Assembly (NCBI RefSeq): GCF_018860665.1
Contig: NZ_JAHKPK010000034.1
Coordinates: 1-64,000 of the forward strand
Direction of reading: 5' to 3'
DNA from: Pacificibacter marinus
GTDB lineage: Bacteria; Pseudomonadota; Alphaproteobacteria; Rhodobacterales; Rhodobacteraceae
DNA: 64,000 nucleotides
Below the pieces are notes generated by a model. The model was not told where the DNA came from. It saw only the letters and a list, made by a program, of their open reading frames with translations, and made no database searches. Both the position numbers and the translations under genes were made by a program. Positions 44,314 through 53,224 of the stretch are shown here, piece after piece (the stretch's first letter is position 1; every line of letters starts with the position of its first letter).

Positions 44314-45481
44314 TGCAAAACTGGTGCTGCCTGACCGCGTTGTTGAAAAAGGTGCGATGAGACTTGAAAACGGCCGGATTGCCGCCATCGCAGAACAGCC
44401 TGTTGATGTTGGTCTTGATTGTGGTGGCGCGCTGATTTTCCCAGGCTTCATTGATATGCATGGCGATATGATTGAGATGGAGCTGGAGCCACGTGCGCTG
44501 GTCGATTTTCCGATGGAGGTGGCGCTGAGCCATTTGGACAATCGCTTGGCGGCCTCAGGGATCACCACTGCCTATGCGGCGGTCAGTTTTTCAAAAGGAG
44601 CGCGCAGCGGTGAGCAGCGTTCGTTTGAACATACAAGCCATACGATCCGCGCGCTCAATGCGTTGCGACAGCATTGCCAAATTGATCACCGCATTCACGC
44701 GCGGTTTGACATCACATTCGACAATGCTGTGGCTGTGCTCGAAGACCTCATTTGCGATAATTTGGTCGATCTTGTGTCGGTCATGGATCACACGCCAGGC
44801 CAGGGCCAGTACCGCGATATCGAACGCCATATCACTTTGGTGGCCGCGCGCGAGGGTATTTCGCTTATACAAGCGCGCCAAGATGTGGCGACGCGCATTG
44901 CCGAACGCAGCCGCCCTGAAAGTGCCATTTTGAACAATTTGCAGCAAGTGTCTGCTTTGTGCAAAGCACACGGGGTTGCTTTGGCCAGTCACGATGACGA
45001 TACGCGCGACAAAGCGCAATTGATGGCTGATGTCGGCGCAGTTATTTCCGAGTTCCCCGTCACGTTTGAGGCAGCAAAAATCGCAGCCGAACGCGGAATG
45101 CTTTCAGCAATGGGCGCGCCAAATGCGATGCGCGGGCAAAGCTATTCCGGCAATCTGTCAGCGCGTGCGGCACATGCGCAAGGATTGTTGCATATTTTGG
45201 CGTCGGATTATCATCCGGGCGCGATGTTGCCCGCCGTGTTGGAACTGGCGAAATCAGATCCAAACGGTCTGGCAGGAGCGGCAGCCCTTGTGACGTCCAA
45301 TCCAGCACGCGCGCTTGGATTGACAGATCGTGGACAACTGGCGGTTGGTTTGAAAGCGGACCTTGCCATCGTTGAGACACATGCACTCACACGGGTCATC
45401 GCGACGTTACGCGATGGAAAATTTGTCCACTCCATTGGTCAATTGCCGAACACATTGATCGCTCAGCCCGCCGTGGCCTAA
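44300..45481 (+). CDS. phnM: Alpha-D-ribose 1-methylphosphonate 5-triphosphate diphosphatase PhnM (first copy)
   Basis: This 393-residue amidohydrolase-fold enzyme removes pyrophosphate from the ribose-triphosphate phosphonate intermediate. Metal-site motifs are FIDMHGDMIEMELEPR (near 52), VSVMDHTPGQGQY, ALASHDDDT, ISEFPVTFEAA and HILASDYHP. The order and spacing match PhnM, although HGDM replaces the HTDN of E. coli. It is the last gene of the coupled phnGHIJKLM run; a hairpin follows before phnC. Confidence 0.9.
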   Translation: MWLTNAKLVLPDRVVEKGAMRLENGRIAAIAEQPVDVGLDCGGALIFPGFIDMHGDMIEMELEPRALVDFPMEVALSHLDNRLAASGITTAYAAVSFSKGARSGEQRSFEHTSHTIRALNALRQHCQIDHRIHARFDITFDNAVAVLEDLICDNLVDLVSVMDHTPGQGQYRDIERHITLVAAREGISLIQARQDVATRIAERSRPESAILNNLQQVSALCKAHGVALASHDDDTRDKAQLMADVGAVISEFPVTFEAAKIAAERGMLSAMGAPNAMRGQSYSGNLSARAAHAQGLLHILASDYHPGAMLPAVLELAKSDPNGLAGAAALVTSNPARALGLTDRGQLAVGLKADLAIVETHALTRVIATLRDGKFVHSIGQLPNTLIAQPAVA

Positions 45482-45491
45482 GACCTAGGGG

Positions 45492-45528
45492 CAAGTCACC
45501 AAGGCGTTACAAAGCCTTGGGCAACTTG
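45492..45528 (+). terminator. Hairpin between phnM and phnC
   Basis: CCAAGGC and GCCTTGG form a 7-pair stem around an 8-base loop, extended by CAAGT and ACTTG arms after a small internal loop. It lies 10 bases after the phnM stop. There is no T-run, so it may separate expression of the core and transporter genes without stopping it. Confidence 0.55.
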
Positions 45529-45613
45529 TCATGCAATTGTAGATTCAGGGTCATTTTCCTTGGGTATCACTCTCTTGAAACGTTCGAATGAATTTTTTTG
45601 GGAGTGCCGCACA

Positions 45614-46417
45614 ATGAGTTCGATCCTGACCTTGAGCCAAGTCTCGCGCCAATTCGGTGACACCCATGCGGTGGATCGCGCGAACCTGTCGATTGAGCCG
45701 GGCCAGTTTGTGGGTGTCATTGGTCGCTCCGGTGCTGGCAAGTCCACAATGTTACGCTTGATCAATCGTCTTATCGATCCCACTTCGGGGTCGATTTCTT
45801 TTGGAGAGCTTGATGTCACATCGCTGAAAGGCAAGGCACTGCGTCAATGGCGACGCGATTGCGCGATGATCTTTCAACAGTTCAATCTGGTTGACCGTTT
45901 GGATGTACTGACCAATGTGTTGATCGGCCGTTTGGCAGAGCACGGGTTTTTATCATCGATGGCGATGCGTTTCTCTGATGAAGAGCGCGCTATGGCGATT
46001 CAGGCTTTGGATCGTCTGGATTTGGTGCCCCAAGCCTTGCAGCGCGCAGGCACGCTTTCAGGCGGGCAACAGCAACGTGTCGCGATTGCCAAAGCCTTGG
46101 TCCAAAAACCGAAAATCATGTTGGCGGATGAACCAATCGCCTCGCTTGATCCGGCCAATGCCTCATTGGTGATGGAAAGTTTGCGAAGGATAAACCGCGA
46201 GGATGGCATCACCGTTTTGGTCAATTTGCACACGCTCGATACGGCGCGCGCTTACTGCGACCGCATCATCGCGATGCGCCAAGGGCGCGTGTTTTTTGAT
46301 GGGGTTGCTGCACAGCTTACTGATGGCGTTGTGCGCGACATCTATGGTCTTGAGGGCCTGAAAGACTTCAACGCCGACATCACGTCGACCACGATCCGAA
46401 CACCCATGCCTGCTTAA
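45614..46417 (+). CDS. phnC: Phosphonate ABC transporter ATP-binding protein PhnC
   Basis: This 267-residue ATPase has Walker [10 protein letters not shown] near 38, signature [10 protein letters not shown], Walker [16 protein letters not shown] and the PhnC-like ENLxRV-type region [31 protein letters not shown]. It energises phosphonate import with PhnD and two PhnE proteins. The ATG at 45614 fits homologues; a longer reading starts 54 bases earlier. Confidence 0.93.
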   Translation: MSSILTLSQVSRQFGDTHAVDRANLSIEPGQFVGVIGRSGAGKSTMLRLINRLIDPTSGSISFGELDVTSLKGKALRQWRRDCAMIFQQFNLVDRLDVLTNVLIGRLAEHGFLSSMAMRFSDEERAMAIQALDRLDLVPQALQRAGTLSGGQQQRVAIAKALVQKPKIMLADEPIASLDPANASLVMESLRRINREDGITVLVNLHTLDTARAYCDRIIAMRQGRVFFDGVAAQLTDGVVRDIYGLEGLKDFNADITSTTIRTPMPA

Positions 46418-46447
46418 TTATTCAAACGCTCACAAGGGGATATCCAC

Positions 46448-47353
46448 ATGCGTTTTATTACAGCCACAGCACTCGCCGCTCTCATCGCAGTTCCAGCCTT
46501 GGCCGAAGGTTGGAAAGATGACTACCAAGTGATCAAATTCGGTATCTTGTCCGGTGAAAACGAAAAAGATCGCATCGCGCGCTACACGCCGTTTGAACAG
46601 TATCTTGAAAAAGAGCTTGGCGTTGAGGTCGAAATCTTTACGGCTGGCAACTATGATGGCGTGATCCAAGCCATGGCCGCCGACCAAATCGAATTTGCGT
46701 TCTTGGGGTCCTCCGCTTATGCGGCCGCCTACACAGCCACCAACGGCGGTGTGACGCCATTGGTTTCACGTCTGCAAAATGACGGATCTACTGGCTATTA
46801 TTCTGTTATCGTCACACGGTGTGACAGTGGCCTGAATGATTTGGCCTCGCTTGAGGGCAAAGTTCTGGCCTTTGCTGATCCGGATTCCACATCTGGCTAC
46901 GCTGTGCCATATTTCAACCTGTCCAAAGAAGTAGACCCGAAAACATACTTCTCAGCTATCCCATTTTCAGGATCACATGAGGCGGGCGTTCAAGCCGTTG
47001 TCAACGGAACCTTTGATGCGGCAGCCACGTACACAACCAATGAAATCAGCGGTGTCGTACAGAAGATGGTGACCAAGGGCATGATTAAAGACGGCGAGGC
47101 TTGCGAAATCTGGCGGTCTCCTGAAATCACATCGGGTCCATTGACGGCACGTTCCCATCTGCCAGAAGCTCTTATGGACGCGATGACCTCTGCAATGATG
47201 GAACTTCCTGAGAAAGATCCTGTGGCTTTCAAAGAAATGTCTGGTGGCGAAGATTCCACGCAGAAAGCATGGATCGAAGTTGATCAAGAGCGCTATCAGT
47301 GGATCGTTGAGATGCGCGAATGGATCAAAGAAGAGCGCCGCAAAGCCAACTGA
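46448..47353 (+). CDS. phnD: Phosphonate ABC transporter periplasmic binding protein PhnD
   Basis: This 301-residue protein has a signal peptide (to about 19, ending PALAEGW) and PhnD motifs FGILSGENEKDRIARYTPFEQYLEKELGV, AGNYDGVIQAM, FLGSSAYAAA, DPDSTSGYAVP and FSGSHEAGVQAV, which line the phosphonate pocket in the E. coli protein. A single Cys pair (about 121 and 217) could form a disulfide. A strong terminator-like hairpin follows the gene. Confidence 0.94.
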   Translation: MRFITATALAALIAVPALAEGWKDDYQVIKFGILSGENEKDRIARYTPFEQYLEKELGVEVEIFTAGNYDGVIQAMAADQIEFAFLGSSAYAAAYTATNGGVTPLVSRLQNDGSTGYYSVIVTRCDSGLNDLASLEGKVLAFADPDSTSGYAVPYFNLSKEVDPKTYFSAIPFSGSHEAGVQAVVNGTFDAAATYTTNEISGVVQKMVTKGMIKDGEACEIWRSPEITSGPLTARSHLPEALMDAMTSAMMELPEKDPVAFKEMSGGEDSTQKAWIEVDQERYQWIVEMREWIKEERRKAN

Positions 47354-47365
47354 GTTTGATCACAT

Positions 47366-47400
47366 AAAAGGAGGGCCGCCGTGCCCTCCTTTTCGTTTTT
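47366..47400 (+). terminator. Intrinsic terminator-like hairpin between phnD and phnE
   Basis: AAAAGGAGGG and CCCTCCTTTT form a perfect 10-pair stem around an 8-base loop, followed by CGTTTTTT. This is a textbook intrinsic terminator. Because phnE lies only 16 bases further in the same direction, it probably acts as a partial terminator limiting permease relative to binding protein. Confidence 0.85.
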
Positions 47401-47415
47401 TGAAGGCATCGCACT

Positions 47416-48357
47416 ATGACCCTGACGGCCGAAATTCCTTCCCAAAGACCTGCGCCAATCGATAGGTTTCACACCTTTGAGCAAGACTTCGCTTCCAAAC
47501 GTCAGCGCTCAAAGCGTGCTTGGATCATCGGCAGTGTCTTGTTTTTGGGGCTCTTTGCTTTGACAAGTTGGATGGGGGACTTTTTCAAATACACCCAAGT
47601 CAGTCTTCCAGATGGTTCACGCGAATGGCGGTGGATTATTCCGGCGGGTATTCCGCGCCTTGGGGAATATATTTCACTGACCATTCCGACCCTACGCTGG
47701 AACAGTTTGGGTAGCGATTTCGCTGAATGGTTTTGGCGTTGGCAAATTTGGGGGTGGTTGCTGCTTGAAACCTTATTGATCGCCTTTGTGGGCACGGTCT
47801 TGGGTGTCATCGGCGGCTTTGTTTTGTCTTTTCCGGCCGCTAGAAACTTGTCTCCAAACAAATGGGTGCTTTGGGCGGCGCGGCGTTATTTAGAGATTGC
47901 GCGCACCGTACCTGAACTTGTTTGGGCTTTGATTTTCGTCTTCTGTTTCTCGGTTGGCCCCTTGGCGGGCGTTCTGGCCATCGGACTTCATGCCACGGGT
48001 GCGCTGGGCAAGTTGTATTCCGAAGTGAATGAAAACATCGATATGCGTCCTCTTGAAGGTGTCAAAGCGTCAGGGGGAACATGGTTTGATCAAATTCGTT
48101 TTGGCGCGGTGCCACAGGTCTTGCCTAATATTGTCAGCTACACTTTGCTGCGGTTTGAAATCAACGTGCGCTCTAGTTCGATCATCGGTTACGTCGGCGC
48201 AGGGGGGCTGGGGCAAGAGTTCCGCACGGCGATGTCGTTTCAAGAATATGCAGATTTGTCCGCGCTTTTTGTCATCATTTTCGTCACCGTCGTCATCATC
48301 GATTACGGATCAGAAAAACTACGCCACCGCGTGATTGGAATGGAGGCACAGTCATGA
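47416..48357 (+). CDS. phnE: Phosphonate ABC transporter permease PhnE (first)
   Basis: This 313-residue membrane protein has about six helices and PhnE motifs ETLLIAFVGTVLGVIGGFVLSFPAARNL, RTVPELVWALIFVF and the EAA loop around PLEGVKASGGTWFDQIRFGAVPQVLPN, ending VGAGGLGQEFRTAMSFQEY. Its stop overlaps the second phnE by 4 bases. Confidence 0.93.
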   Translation: MTLTAEIPSQRPAPIDRFHTFEQDFASKRQRSKRAWIIGSVLFLGLFALTSWMGDFFKYTQVSLPDGSREWRWIIPAGIPRLGEYISLTIPTLRWNSLGSDFAEWFWRWQIWGWLLLETLLIAFVGTVLGVIGGFVLSFPAARNLSPNKWVLWAARRYLEIARTVPELVWALIFVFCFSVGPLAGVLAIGLHATGALGKLYSEVNENIDMRPLEGVKASGGTWFDQIRFGAVPQVLPNIVSYTLLRFEINVRSSSIIGYVGAGGLGQEFRTAMSFQEYADLSALFVIIFVTVVIIDYGSEKLRHRVIGMEAQS

Positions 48358-49211
48358 GCCTGACCATCGACGACATCAACGCCGCCAAAGCCCGTGTTCC
48401 GCTAGCGTTTAAAGCGCCATTGCAGGTGCGATTGCGCCGCGCCGCACTTTGGGTCGGCTTTATTGGATTGTTTTGCTACTGCCTGTGGGCTTTTGATTTT
48501 AGCCCTGCTCGCATCTGGACGGGATTGGGCCGTTTGGGCACTGTCTTGGGCTTTATGTTCCCACCGCATATCTGGGACAATTGGTTCGAAGTATCGGAAA
48601 TTTTAAAGGGTTTGGGCGAGACACTGTCTATTGCCTTCATGGGCACGCTTTTGGGTGCGATCATCGGTTATCCCTTGTCATTTTTGGGCGCAAAAAACAT
48701 CAATCGTTTTACCTTTCTGCGCCAAACTGCACGGCGCGGCTTTGATGTTATCCGCGCGTTTGAAACTTTGATCCTTGCGTTGATTTTCATCCGCGCTTTT
48801 GGGCTTGGGCCATTGGCAGGTATTTTGGCAATAGCCGTCAGCGAGATCGGCACCTTCGCGAAAATGTTCTCGGAGGCCACTGAAAATACCTCTGACAAAC
48901 CTGTGGAGGGCGTGAAGTCTTCGGGCGGGTCACGCCTGCAACAAATCCGTTTTGGCATCGCGCCGCAGGTCAACCCCGTCATCTTGTCGATCTTGTTGTA
49001 CAACTTTGAATCCAACGTACGATCGGGCACGATTTTGGGCATCGTTGGGGCAGGCGGCATCGGGTTTATTTTGTCAGACCGCATCAGCGCTTATAGATGG
49101 GATGAAGCATGGTCGATCATCTTTTTGATTATCGCCATGGTCTATGTCATCGATTATCTGTCCGACTTGATCCGCCAGCGCATCATCGGCACGTGGGACG
49201 GTGCGAAATGA
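48354..49211 (+). CDS. phnE: Phosphonate ABC transporter permease PhnE (second)
   Basis: This 285-residue partner permease has ETLSIAFMGTLLGAIIGYPLSFLGAKN, RAFETLILALIFIRAFGLGPLAGILAI, EAA loop PVEGVKSSGGSRLQQIRFGIAPQVNP and GIVGAGGIGFILSDRI. Two consecutive PhnE genes are usual in alphaproteobacteria and form a heterodimer. Confidence 0.93.
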   Translation: MSLTIDDINAAKARVPLAFKAPLQVRLRRAALWVGFIGLFCYCLWAFDFSPARIWTGLGRLGTVLGFMFPPHIWDNWFEVSEILKGLGETLSIAFMGTLLGAIIGYPLSFLGAKNINRFTFLRQTARRGFDVIRAFETLILALIFIRAFGLGPLAGILAIAVSEIGTFAKMFSEATENTSDKPVEGVKSSGGSRLQQIRFGIAPQVNPVILSILLYNFESNVRSGTILGIVGAGGIGFILSDRISAYRWDEAWSIIFLIIAMVYVIDYLSDLIRQRIIGTWDGAK

Positions 49212-49279
49212 CTGTTGATGAACGCATCAGCCGTGCGCATGAGGTTAAATTTTCTCAAACATCGGAGGGCCTAATATGA
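49208..49279 (+). CDS. Tiny coupled open frame between phnE and the acyltransferase
   Basis: A 23-codon frame ([20 protein letters not shown], then GLI) starts in the phnE stop (ATGA overlap) and ends in the acyltransferase start (ATGA overlap, 49276-49279). It would carry ribosomes across the gap and couple translation. The GGAGG of the next gene lies near its end. I do not recognise the peptide; it could be a translational relay, or the fortuitous remnant of a larger gene. Confidence 0.35.
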   Translation: MTVDERISRAHEVKFSQTSEGLI

Positions 49280-49905
49280 GCGGCGCTGGATCGAAACCAA
49301 AACTAAGCGAGGCCCCAACCATTCACCCCGAGGCCCAAGTGACTGACTGCGAGCTTGGCGCTTGGACTGAGGTGGGCAAAGGCACGGTGATGAAATCTTC
49401 GCAGATGGGCGATTATTCGTACATCACTCAAAACGGTCATGTGGTTTGGACCACCATCGGTAAGTTCTGTTCCATCGCAAATGCAGCACGGATCAATCCG
49501 GGCAATCATCCGACATGGCGCGCGATGCAGCACCATTCCGTTTACCGCGCCGAAGCTTACGATCTGGGCGAAGACGACCATGAGTTTTTCGAGTGGCGCA
49601 AAGATCACTGGGTCACCATCGGTCATGATGTTTGGATAGGTCACGGGGTGACTGTGACCGCAGGAGTGACCATCGGCAACGGCGCTGTCATTGGCGCAGG
49701 CGCCGTCGTGTCGCGTGATGTCGCCCCCTATACGATTGTTGGCGGCGTGCCCGCGCGCCTGATCAAGCGGCGGTTTTCTGAGGCGCAATCCGAGGCTCTA
49801 CAAGAGATCGCTGTGTGGGATTGGCCCCGCGCAAAATACAAAACGGCTCTACCTGATATCCGCGCTTTAAATATAGATGCGTTCATTGAAAAATATCGTC
49901 CATAG
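49276..49905 (+). CDS. Phosphonate-operon hexapeptide-repeat acyltransferase
   Basis: This 209-residue left-handed beta-helix transferase of the xenobiotic/chloramphenicol acyltransferase type resembles the phn-associated hexapeptide family. Hexapeptide turns are visible ([29 protein letters not shown], then [25 protein letters not shown]), with the catalytic-type His in QHHSVYRAE and the C-terminal PARLIKRRF. It probably acetylates an aminoalkylphosphonate or intermediate, as proposed for phn-linked acetyltransferases. A strong convergent terminator follows. Confidence 0.9.
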   Translation: MSGAGSKPKLSEAPTIHPEAQVTDCELGAWTEVGKGTVMKSSQMGDYSYITQNGHVVWTTIGKFCSIANAARINPGNHPTWRAMQHHSVYRAEAYDLGEDDHEFFEWRKDHWVTIGHDVWIGHGVTVTAGVTIGNGAVIGAGAVVSRDVAPYTIVGGVPARLIKRRFSEAQSEALQEIAVWDWPRAKYKTALPDIRALNIDAFIEKYRP

Positions 49906-49910
49906 CAGAC

Positions 49911-49950
49911 CGCTTTGCCATGCGCCTATTTCGGCTTGCATGGCAAAGCG
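49911..49950. terminator. Bidirectional hairpin between convergent phn gene sets
   Basis: CGCTTTGCCATGC and GCATGGCAAAGCG form a perfect 13-pair stem around a 14-base loop between the ends of the rightward acyltransferase gene and the leftward isomerase gene. No long T-run flanks it, but the position fits a shared terminator for both transcripts. Confidence 0.8.
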
Positions 49951-49959
49951 CATAATCCG

Positions 49960-50775
49960 CTAACAGACCAGCCCCAAATCTTTGAGATAAGCGAAGCCTT
50001 TGGGAATTTCGGCTTTATCGCGCAGCTCTAACACCAGATGCGGTGCGCTTTCACATGTCGATAGCGCACCAAAGACGGCGGGCCATTCAATTTCGCCATC
50101 CCCTGGCGCCCAGTGGCGATCTGCATATCCATCAAGGTCTTGCAAATGCATATGCTGCAACTGATGCCCTGCATCGCGCACAAAGTAATCAACGGGCGGC
50201 GCACCGGACATCTTGCGGGCCAAATGCGCGTGGCCTGTATCGATAGACAGCGCGATAGCATCGCTGCCAAAGCTGTCGACCATGGCGCGTCGCGTGGCAG
50301 GGTCAACGTCTTGGATGTTCTCGATCACCAAAGTGATGCCTTCGATTTCAGCTTGTTTTACAACGGGCCCAAGCACGTCATGGATACGACCCAGTTTGCT
50401 GGCGCAGTAGTCTTTTGCGCTGTGGAGGTTGTTTTGATACCAAAGCGTATAGGGCGAATGCAGCACCATTTGGCGCGCGCCAATGGCGGCCGCGGCCTCA
50501 AGTGCTTTCAAGAATCGCGCTGTGATCAGCGGGCGCAATTCGGCGTCTTTGTTGTCGATATCAAGTCCTTCAAAGGGCCCATGAATACCCACGCGACCAT
50601 CGTGGCCTTGCAAAGCCAATTTCGCAGCCGTAATCAAATCTTGCCTGTCCTGTGTCAGCGCAGCATGACTCATAAAGTCTTGCAATTCGATGTCTCGAGC
50701 GGCATCAAAAAGCCAATCGCGATGTTCCAAAATCTCACTGTGGCGCAGACATGCGCCGATCTTAAGCGGGGGCAA
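49960..50775 (-). CDS. Sugar phosphate isomerase/epimerase-like TIM-barrel protein
   Basis: This 271-residue protein of the xylose isomerase-like/AP endonuclease 2 superfamily has its metal-site residues in order: Glu in TLVIENIQD, Asp/His in SIDTGHAH, His in MHLQDLDG with DRHWAPGDGEIEW, and Glu in LVLELRD. A role as an epimerase or isomerase of a phosphorylated or phosphonylated sugar is possible; with phnM it might replace a missing step of ribose-phosphate processing. It overlaps the MFS gene by 14 bases and is the last gene of the leftward set. Confidence 0.82.
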   Translation of the reverse strand: MPPLKIGACLRHSEILEHRDWLFDAARDIELQDFMSHAALTQDRQDLITAAKLALQGHDGRVGIHGPFEGLDIDNKDAELRPLITARFLKALEAAAAIGARQMVLHSPYTLWYQNNLHSAKDYCASKLGRIHDVLGPVVKQAEIEGITLVIENIQDVDPATRRAMVDSFGSDAIALSIDTGHAHLARKMSGAPPVDYFVRDAGHQLQHMHLQDLDGYADRHWAPGDGEIEWPAVFGALSTCESAPHLVLELRDKAEIPKGFAYLKDLGLVC

Positions 50776-51967
50776 TGGAGTGTCTCCTTGGGTCGGGAAT
50801 AAAGAAATAGGTGAACAGACCGGCCAACAGGCACAGGGTCATAGCGGCAAAGGAATACCAGCCGCCATAGACTTGCGTGATCCATGCAAAGACGAAGGGC
50901 GCAGAGGCGTTCACGCCCAATTGGACGAAAGAAATCCAACCCAGCCGTGCGCCGTAGCCTTTTGCGCCAAACAGCGCCAGCGGTAATGTGCCGCCTGCGA
51001 TTGTTTTGATCCCGTCGCCCATGCCATAAAGTGCGGCTGCGATGATGACGCCGGGCAGGGTGAAACCTAAAATCAGCAACACAGCAAAGCCCGAAAACAT
51101 CAAAGCGAGGCTTAAAAAATACGTGAACAGCGGATACATATTTCGGCTGACCAGCATCTCAAACCCACGGCCAACGGTTTTAAACGGGCCAATCACCGCC
51201 CCTGCCAAAGCGGCTATTCCTGCGCTGTGACCCAAATCTTGAACATTGACCACCCAAAGGCTCATTATTGCGCCCATGATGTAACCTGTAAAAACAAAAG
51301 ACAGCACCATCCATAGCATGCCACGCATTCGCGCCTGTCCTGTCAATTCTGGCCAATCGTCATCGTTGCGACTTTGGGGCGCGTCATGATCTTTTTGCGG
51401 GCCGCGCAAGGCCCAAAAATGGATCGGGACGCAGACGACGCCCAAGGCCACGCCCATCACCACCCAAGTGCTCTGCCAGCCCAATCCGTTGTAGAGCGCC
51501 AAGGTTAGCGGCCAGAAAATAGTCGACGCCACACCGCCAAACAGCGTGATAATCGAGATTGATTTTTTCGCGGGTACTGGATTGTCCAGACGTGCCACGC
51601 TGGCAAAGGCTACGTTGTACAAAACGAACCTGCCCGCGCCCTCGACCAAGAGGATTGCCAAAAACAACCCAATGACACCTTCGACAAGAGATAGTGACGT
51701 CAATCCCACCGCGGCTACGATTGAACCGATAGTCATGACATAACGTCCGCCAAATCGATCTACTAACATCCCCGCAACAGGTGACGCCAAGCCGCCGAAA
51801 AATAAGCCTAGTGATAAAACGCCGAACACAGTCGAAAGCGTCAAAGACAAATCCTCCGCCATATGCGGCAATAGGACCGCATAGGCGTACATCAACGTCC
51901 CGTAGCCCATGATTTGGGTCACGCCCAATCCGATGGCTGGTATGTAAGGGCCTAGATGCTTTAGCAT
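50762..51967 (-). CDS. MFS transporter
   Basis: This 401-residue membrane protein has 12 predicted helices, with LVDRFGGRYVMTIGS as the loop 2-3 motif, and resembles the oxalate/formate antiporter-like MFS branch. I start it at MLKHLGPYIPA; this start overlaps the PhnM2 stop by a few bases, and the longer reading is basic and overlaps more. The substrate is unknown. Its place among the second phn genes suggests import or export of a phosphonate or product. Confidence 0.85.
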   Translation of the reverse strand: MLKHLGPYIPAIGLGVTQIMGYGTLMYAYAVLLPHMAEDLSLTLSTVFGVLSLGLFFGGLASPVAGMLVDRFGGRYVMTIGSIVAAVGLTSLSLVEGVIGLFLAILLVEGAGRFVLYNVAFASVARLDNPVPAKKSISIITLFGGVASTIFWPLTLALYNGLGWQSTWVVMGVALGVVCVPIHFWALRGPQKDHDAPQSRNDDDWPELTGQARMRGMLWMVLSFVFTGYIMGAIMSLWVVNVQDLGHSAGIAALAGAVIGPFKTVGRGFEMLVSRNMYPLFTYFLSLALMFSGFAVLLILGFTLPGVIIAAALYGMGDGIKTIAGGTLPLALFGAKGYGARLGWISFVQLGVNASAPFVFAWITQVYGGWYSFAAMTLCLLAGLFTYFFIPDPRRHSIAPA

Positions 51968-53172
51968 GCGGCAGGTTGCCCGCGATACGCGCAACGGCCT
52001 GCGACCCAGGTGCCCAAAATGGCTGGCGCTTGCCTGTCTGGCCAATCCACCAAGACCAAATCAGCCCGTTTACCGATCTCAATATCGCCTCTGTCCGTCA
52101 GGTTCATGGCGCGCGCCGGCCCGCTGGAGATAAGCGACCAAAGCGTGCTGCGATCAGCGCGGCGTTCCATATCAAGGCGGGCGACGGCAGCAAGCATTGC
52201 GGGATAGAAATAGTCCGAGGCCAAGACATCACAGAGCCCCGCTTCAACCATGTCGCCTGCGCCAAGCGATCCGATATGACTGCCTCCGCGTGCCGCGTTG
52301 GGCGAGCCGAAGACGATCAAATCGCCGTTGTCACGCGCCGCTTGCACGGCTTCCATAACCATCGGAAACTCTGCGACCTTCGCGCCTAAATCGCGAAAAT
52401 AGCTGCGGGTCTCGCTGCGGGTGTCGTCGTGGCTGAGCATCGGCACGCCCGCGTTACGGCCAAGTTCAGCAATCTTGCGCACTGCGTTTTCCACATCGGG
52501 ACGACGGTCCCAAACCTTGCTCAAAAGCGCGATATAGGCCTCGTCGCTCAGCCCCGCACGCCGCGCCTTAGAGGCCGTGCGTTTGATCATGCGCGCGTCG
52601 TCCAGTGCGGCGATTGAAAAATCGGGTGACAATTCAAAGGCCCGATCCTGAATGGCAACATCATAGGCGCGCATCGTCATCGAGGTGTGATCATTGAAAG
52701 CAATAGATGGCTTCAATGGCGATTGCAGCGCCCATTCGATGGTGTCCAGCGCTTCAAACGCGAAGGTTTCCCAGCGCAGTTGCACACGGTTTTCCACGGT
52801 CAAACGTGGCGCCAGATCAATCATTGCCTGCATCAATTCACGCCCGCGCTGCACGTCGCGCAATCCCGGTTCCCACCCCAAAGTGATAGCGTGAAAAGCC
52901 GTGGCGATCCCGTTGGAGGCCAATTGGCGATCTGTGTCCAATAAAGCCGTTTGCGTTGGGAAAAACACGTCAGGACGCGGCATCAATTGGCGCTCGAAAG
53001 CATCGCCATGCACATCGATAAGTGCAGGTGCAAGATATTGCCCTTTGGCGTCGATAATCTCGCCGACTTCAGCCCCGCCGATTTCGACAATCGTCCCGTC
53101 TGAAACAGTCACAGCGGTTTCAACGATACCGTCAGGCAAAAATACTTTTGCTCCCACAAACGTATAGGTCAT
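51961..53172 (-). CDS. phnM: PhnM-like alpha-D-ribose 1-methylphosphonate 5-triphosphate diphosphatase (second copy)
   Basis: This 403-residue amidohydrolase has motifs LIDVHGDAFERQLMPRPDVFF, MLSHDDTRSETR, VAEFPMVMEAV, FGSPNAARGGSHIGS and VLASDYFYPAML, clearly the PhnM pattern. The HGDAFER version is different from the HGDMIEM of the first copy, so the two are old paralogues rather than a recent duplication. It probably serves the second transporter set, or hydrolyses a related nucleotide-like phosphonate. Confidence 0.88.
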   Translation of the reverse strand: MTYTFVGAKVFLPDGIVETAVTVSDGTIVEIGGAEVGEIIDAKGQYLAPALIDVHGDAFERQLMPRPDVFFPTQTALLDTDRQLASNGIATAFHAITLGWEPGLRDVQRGRELMQAMIDLAPRLTVENRVQLRWETFAFEALDTIEWALQSPLKPSIAFNDHTSMTMRAYDVAIQDRAFELSPDFSIAALDDARMIKRTASKARRAGLSDEAYIALLSKVWDRRPDVENAVRKIAELGRNAGVPMLSHDDTRSETRSYFRDLGAKVAEFPMVMEAVQAARDNGDLIVFGSPNAARGGSHIGSLGAGDMVEAGLCDVLASDYFYPAMLAAVARLDMERRADRSTLWSLISSGPARAMNLTDRGDIEIGKRADLVLVDWPDRQAPAILGTWVAGRCAYRGQPAAC

Positions 53173-53224
53173 TTCAGTGTCTCCAAGCTTAGATGTGGTG
53201 TCGTGGCGGCGGTCGGGAGGGTAA

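Noticed and set aside
45482-45613. A second Pho box before phnC
   Set aside because: TTGTCATGCAATTGTAGA keeps only the first repeat; the second half does not match and no good promoter follows.
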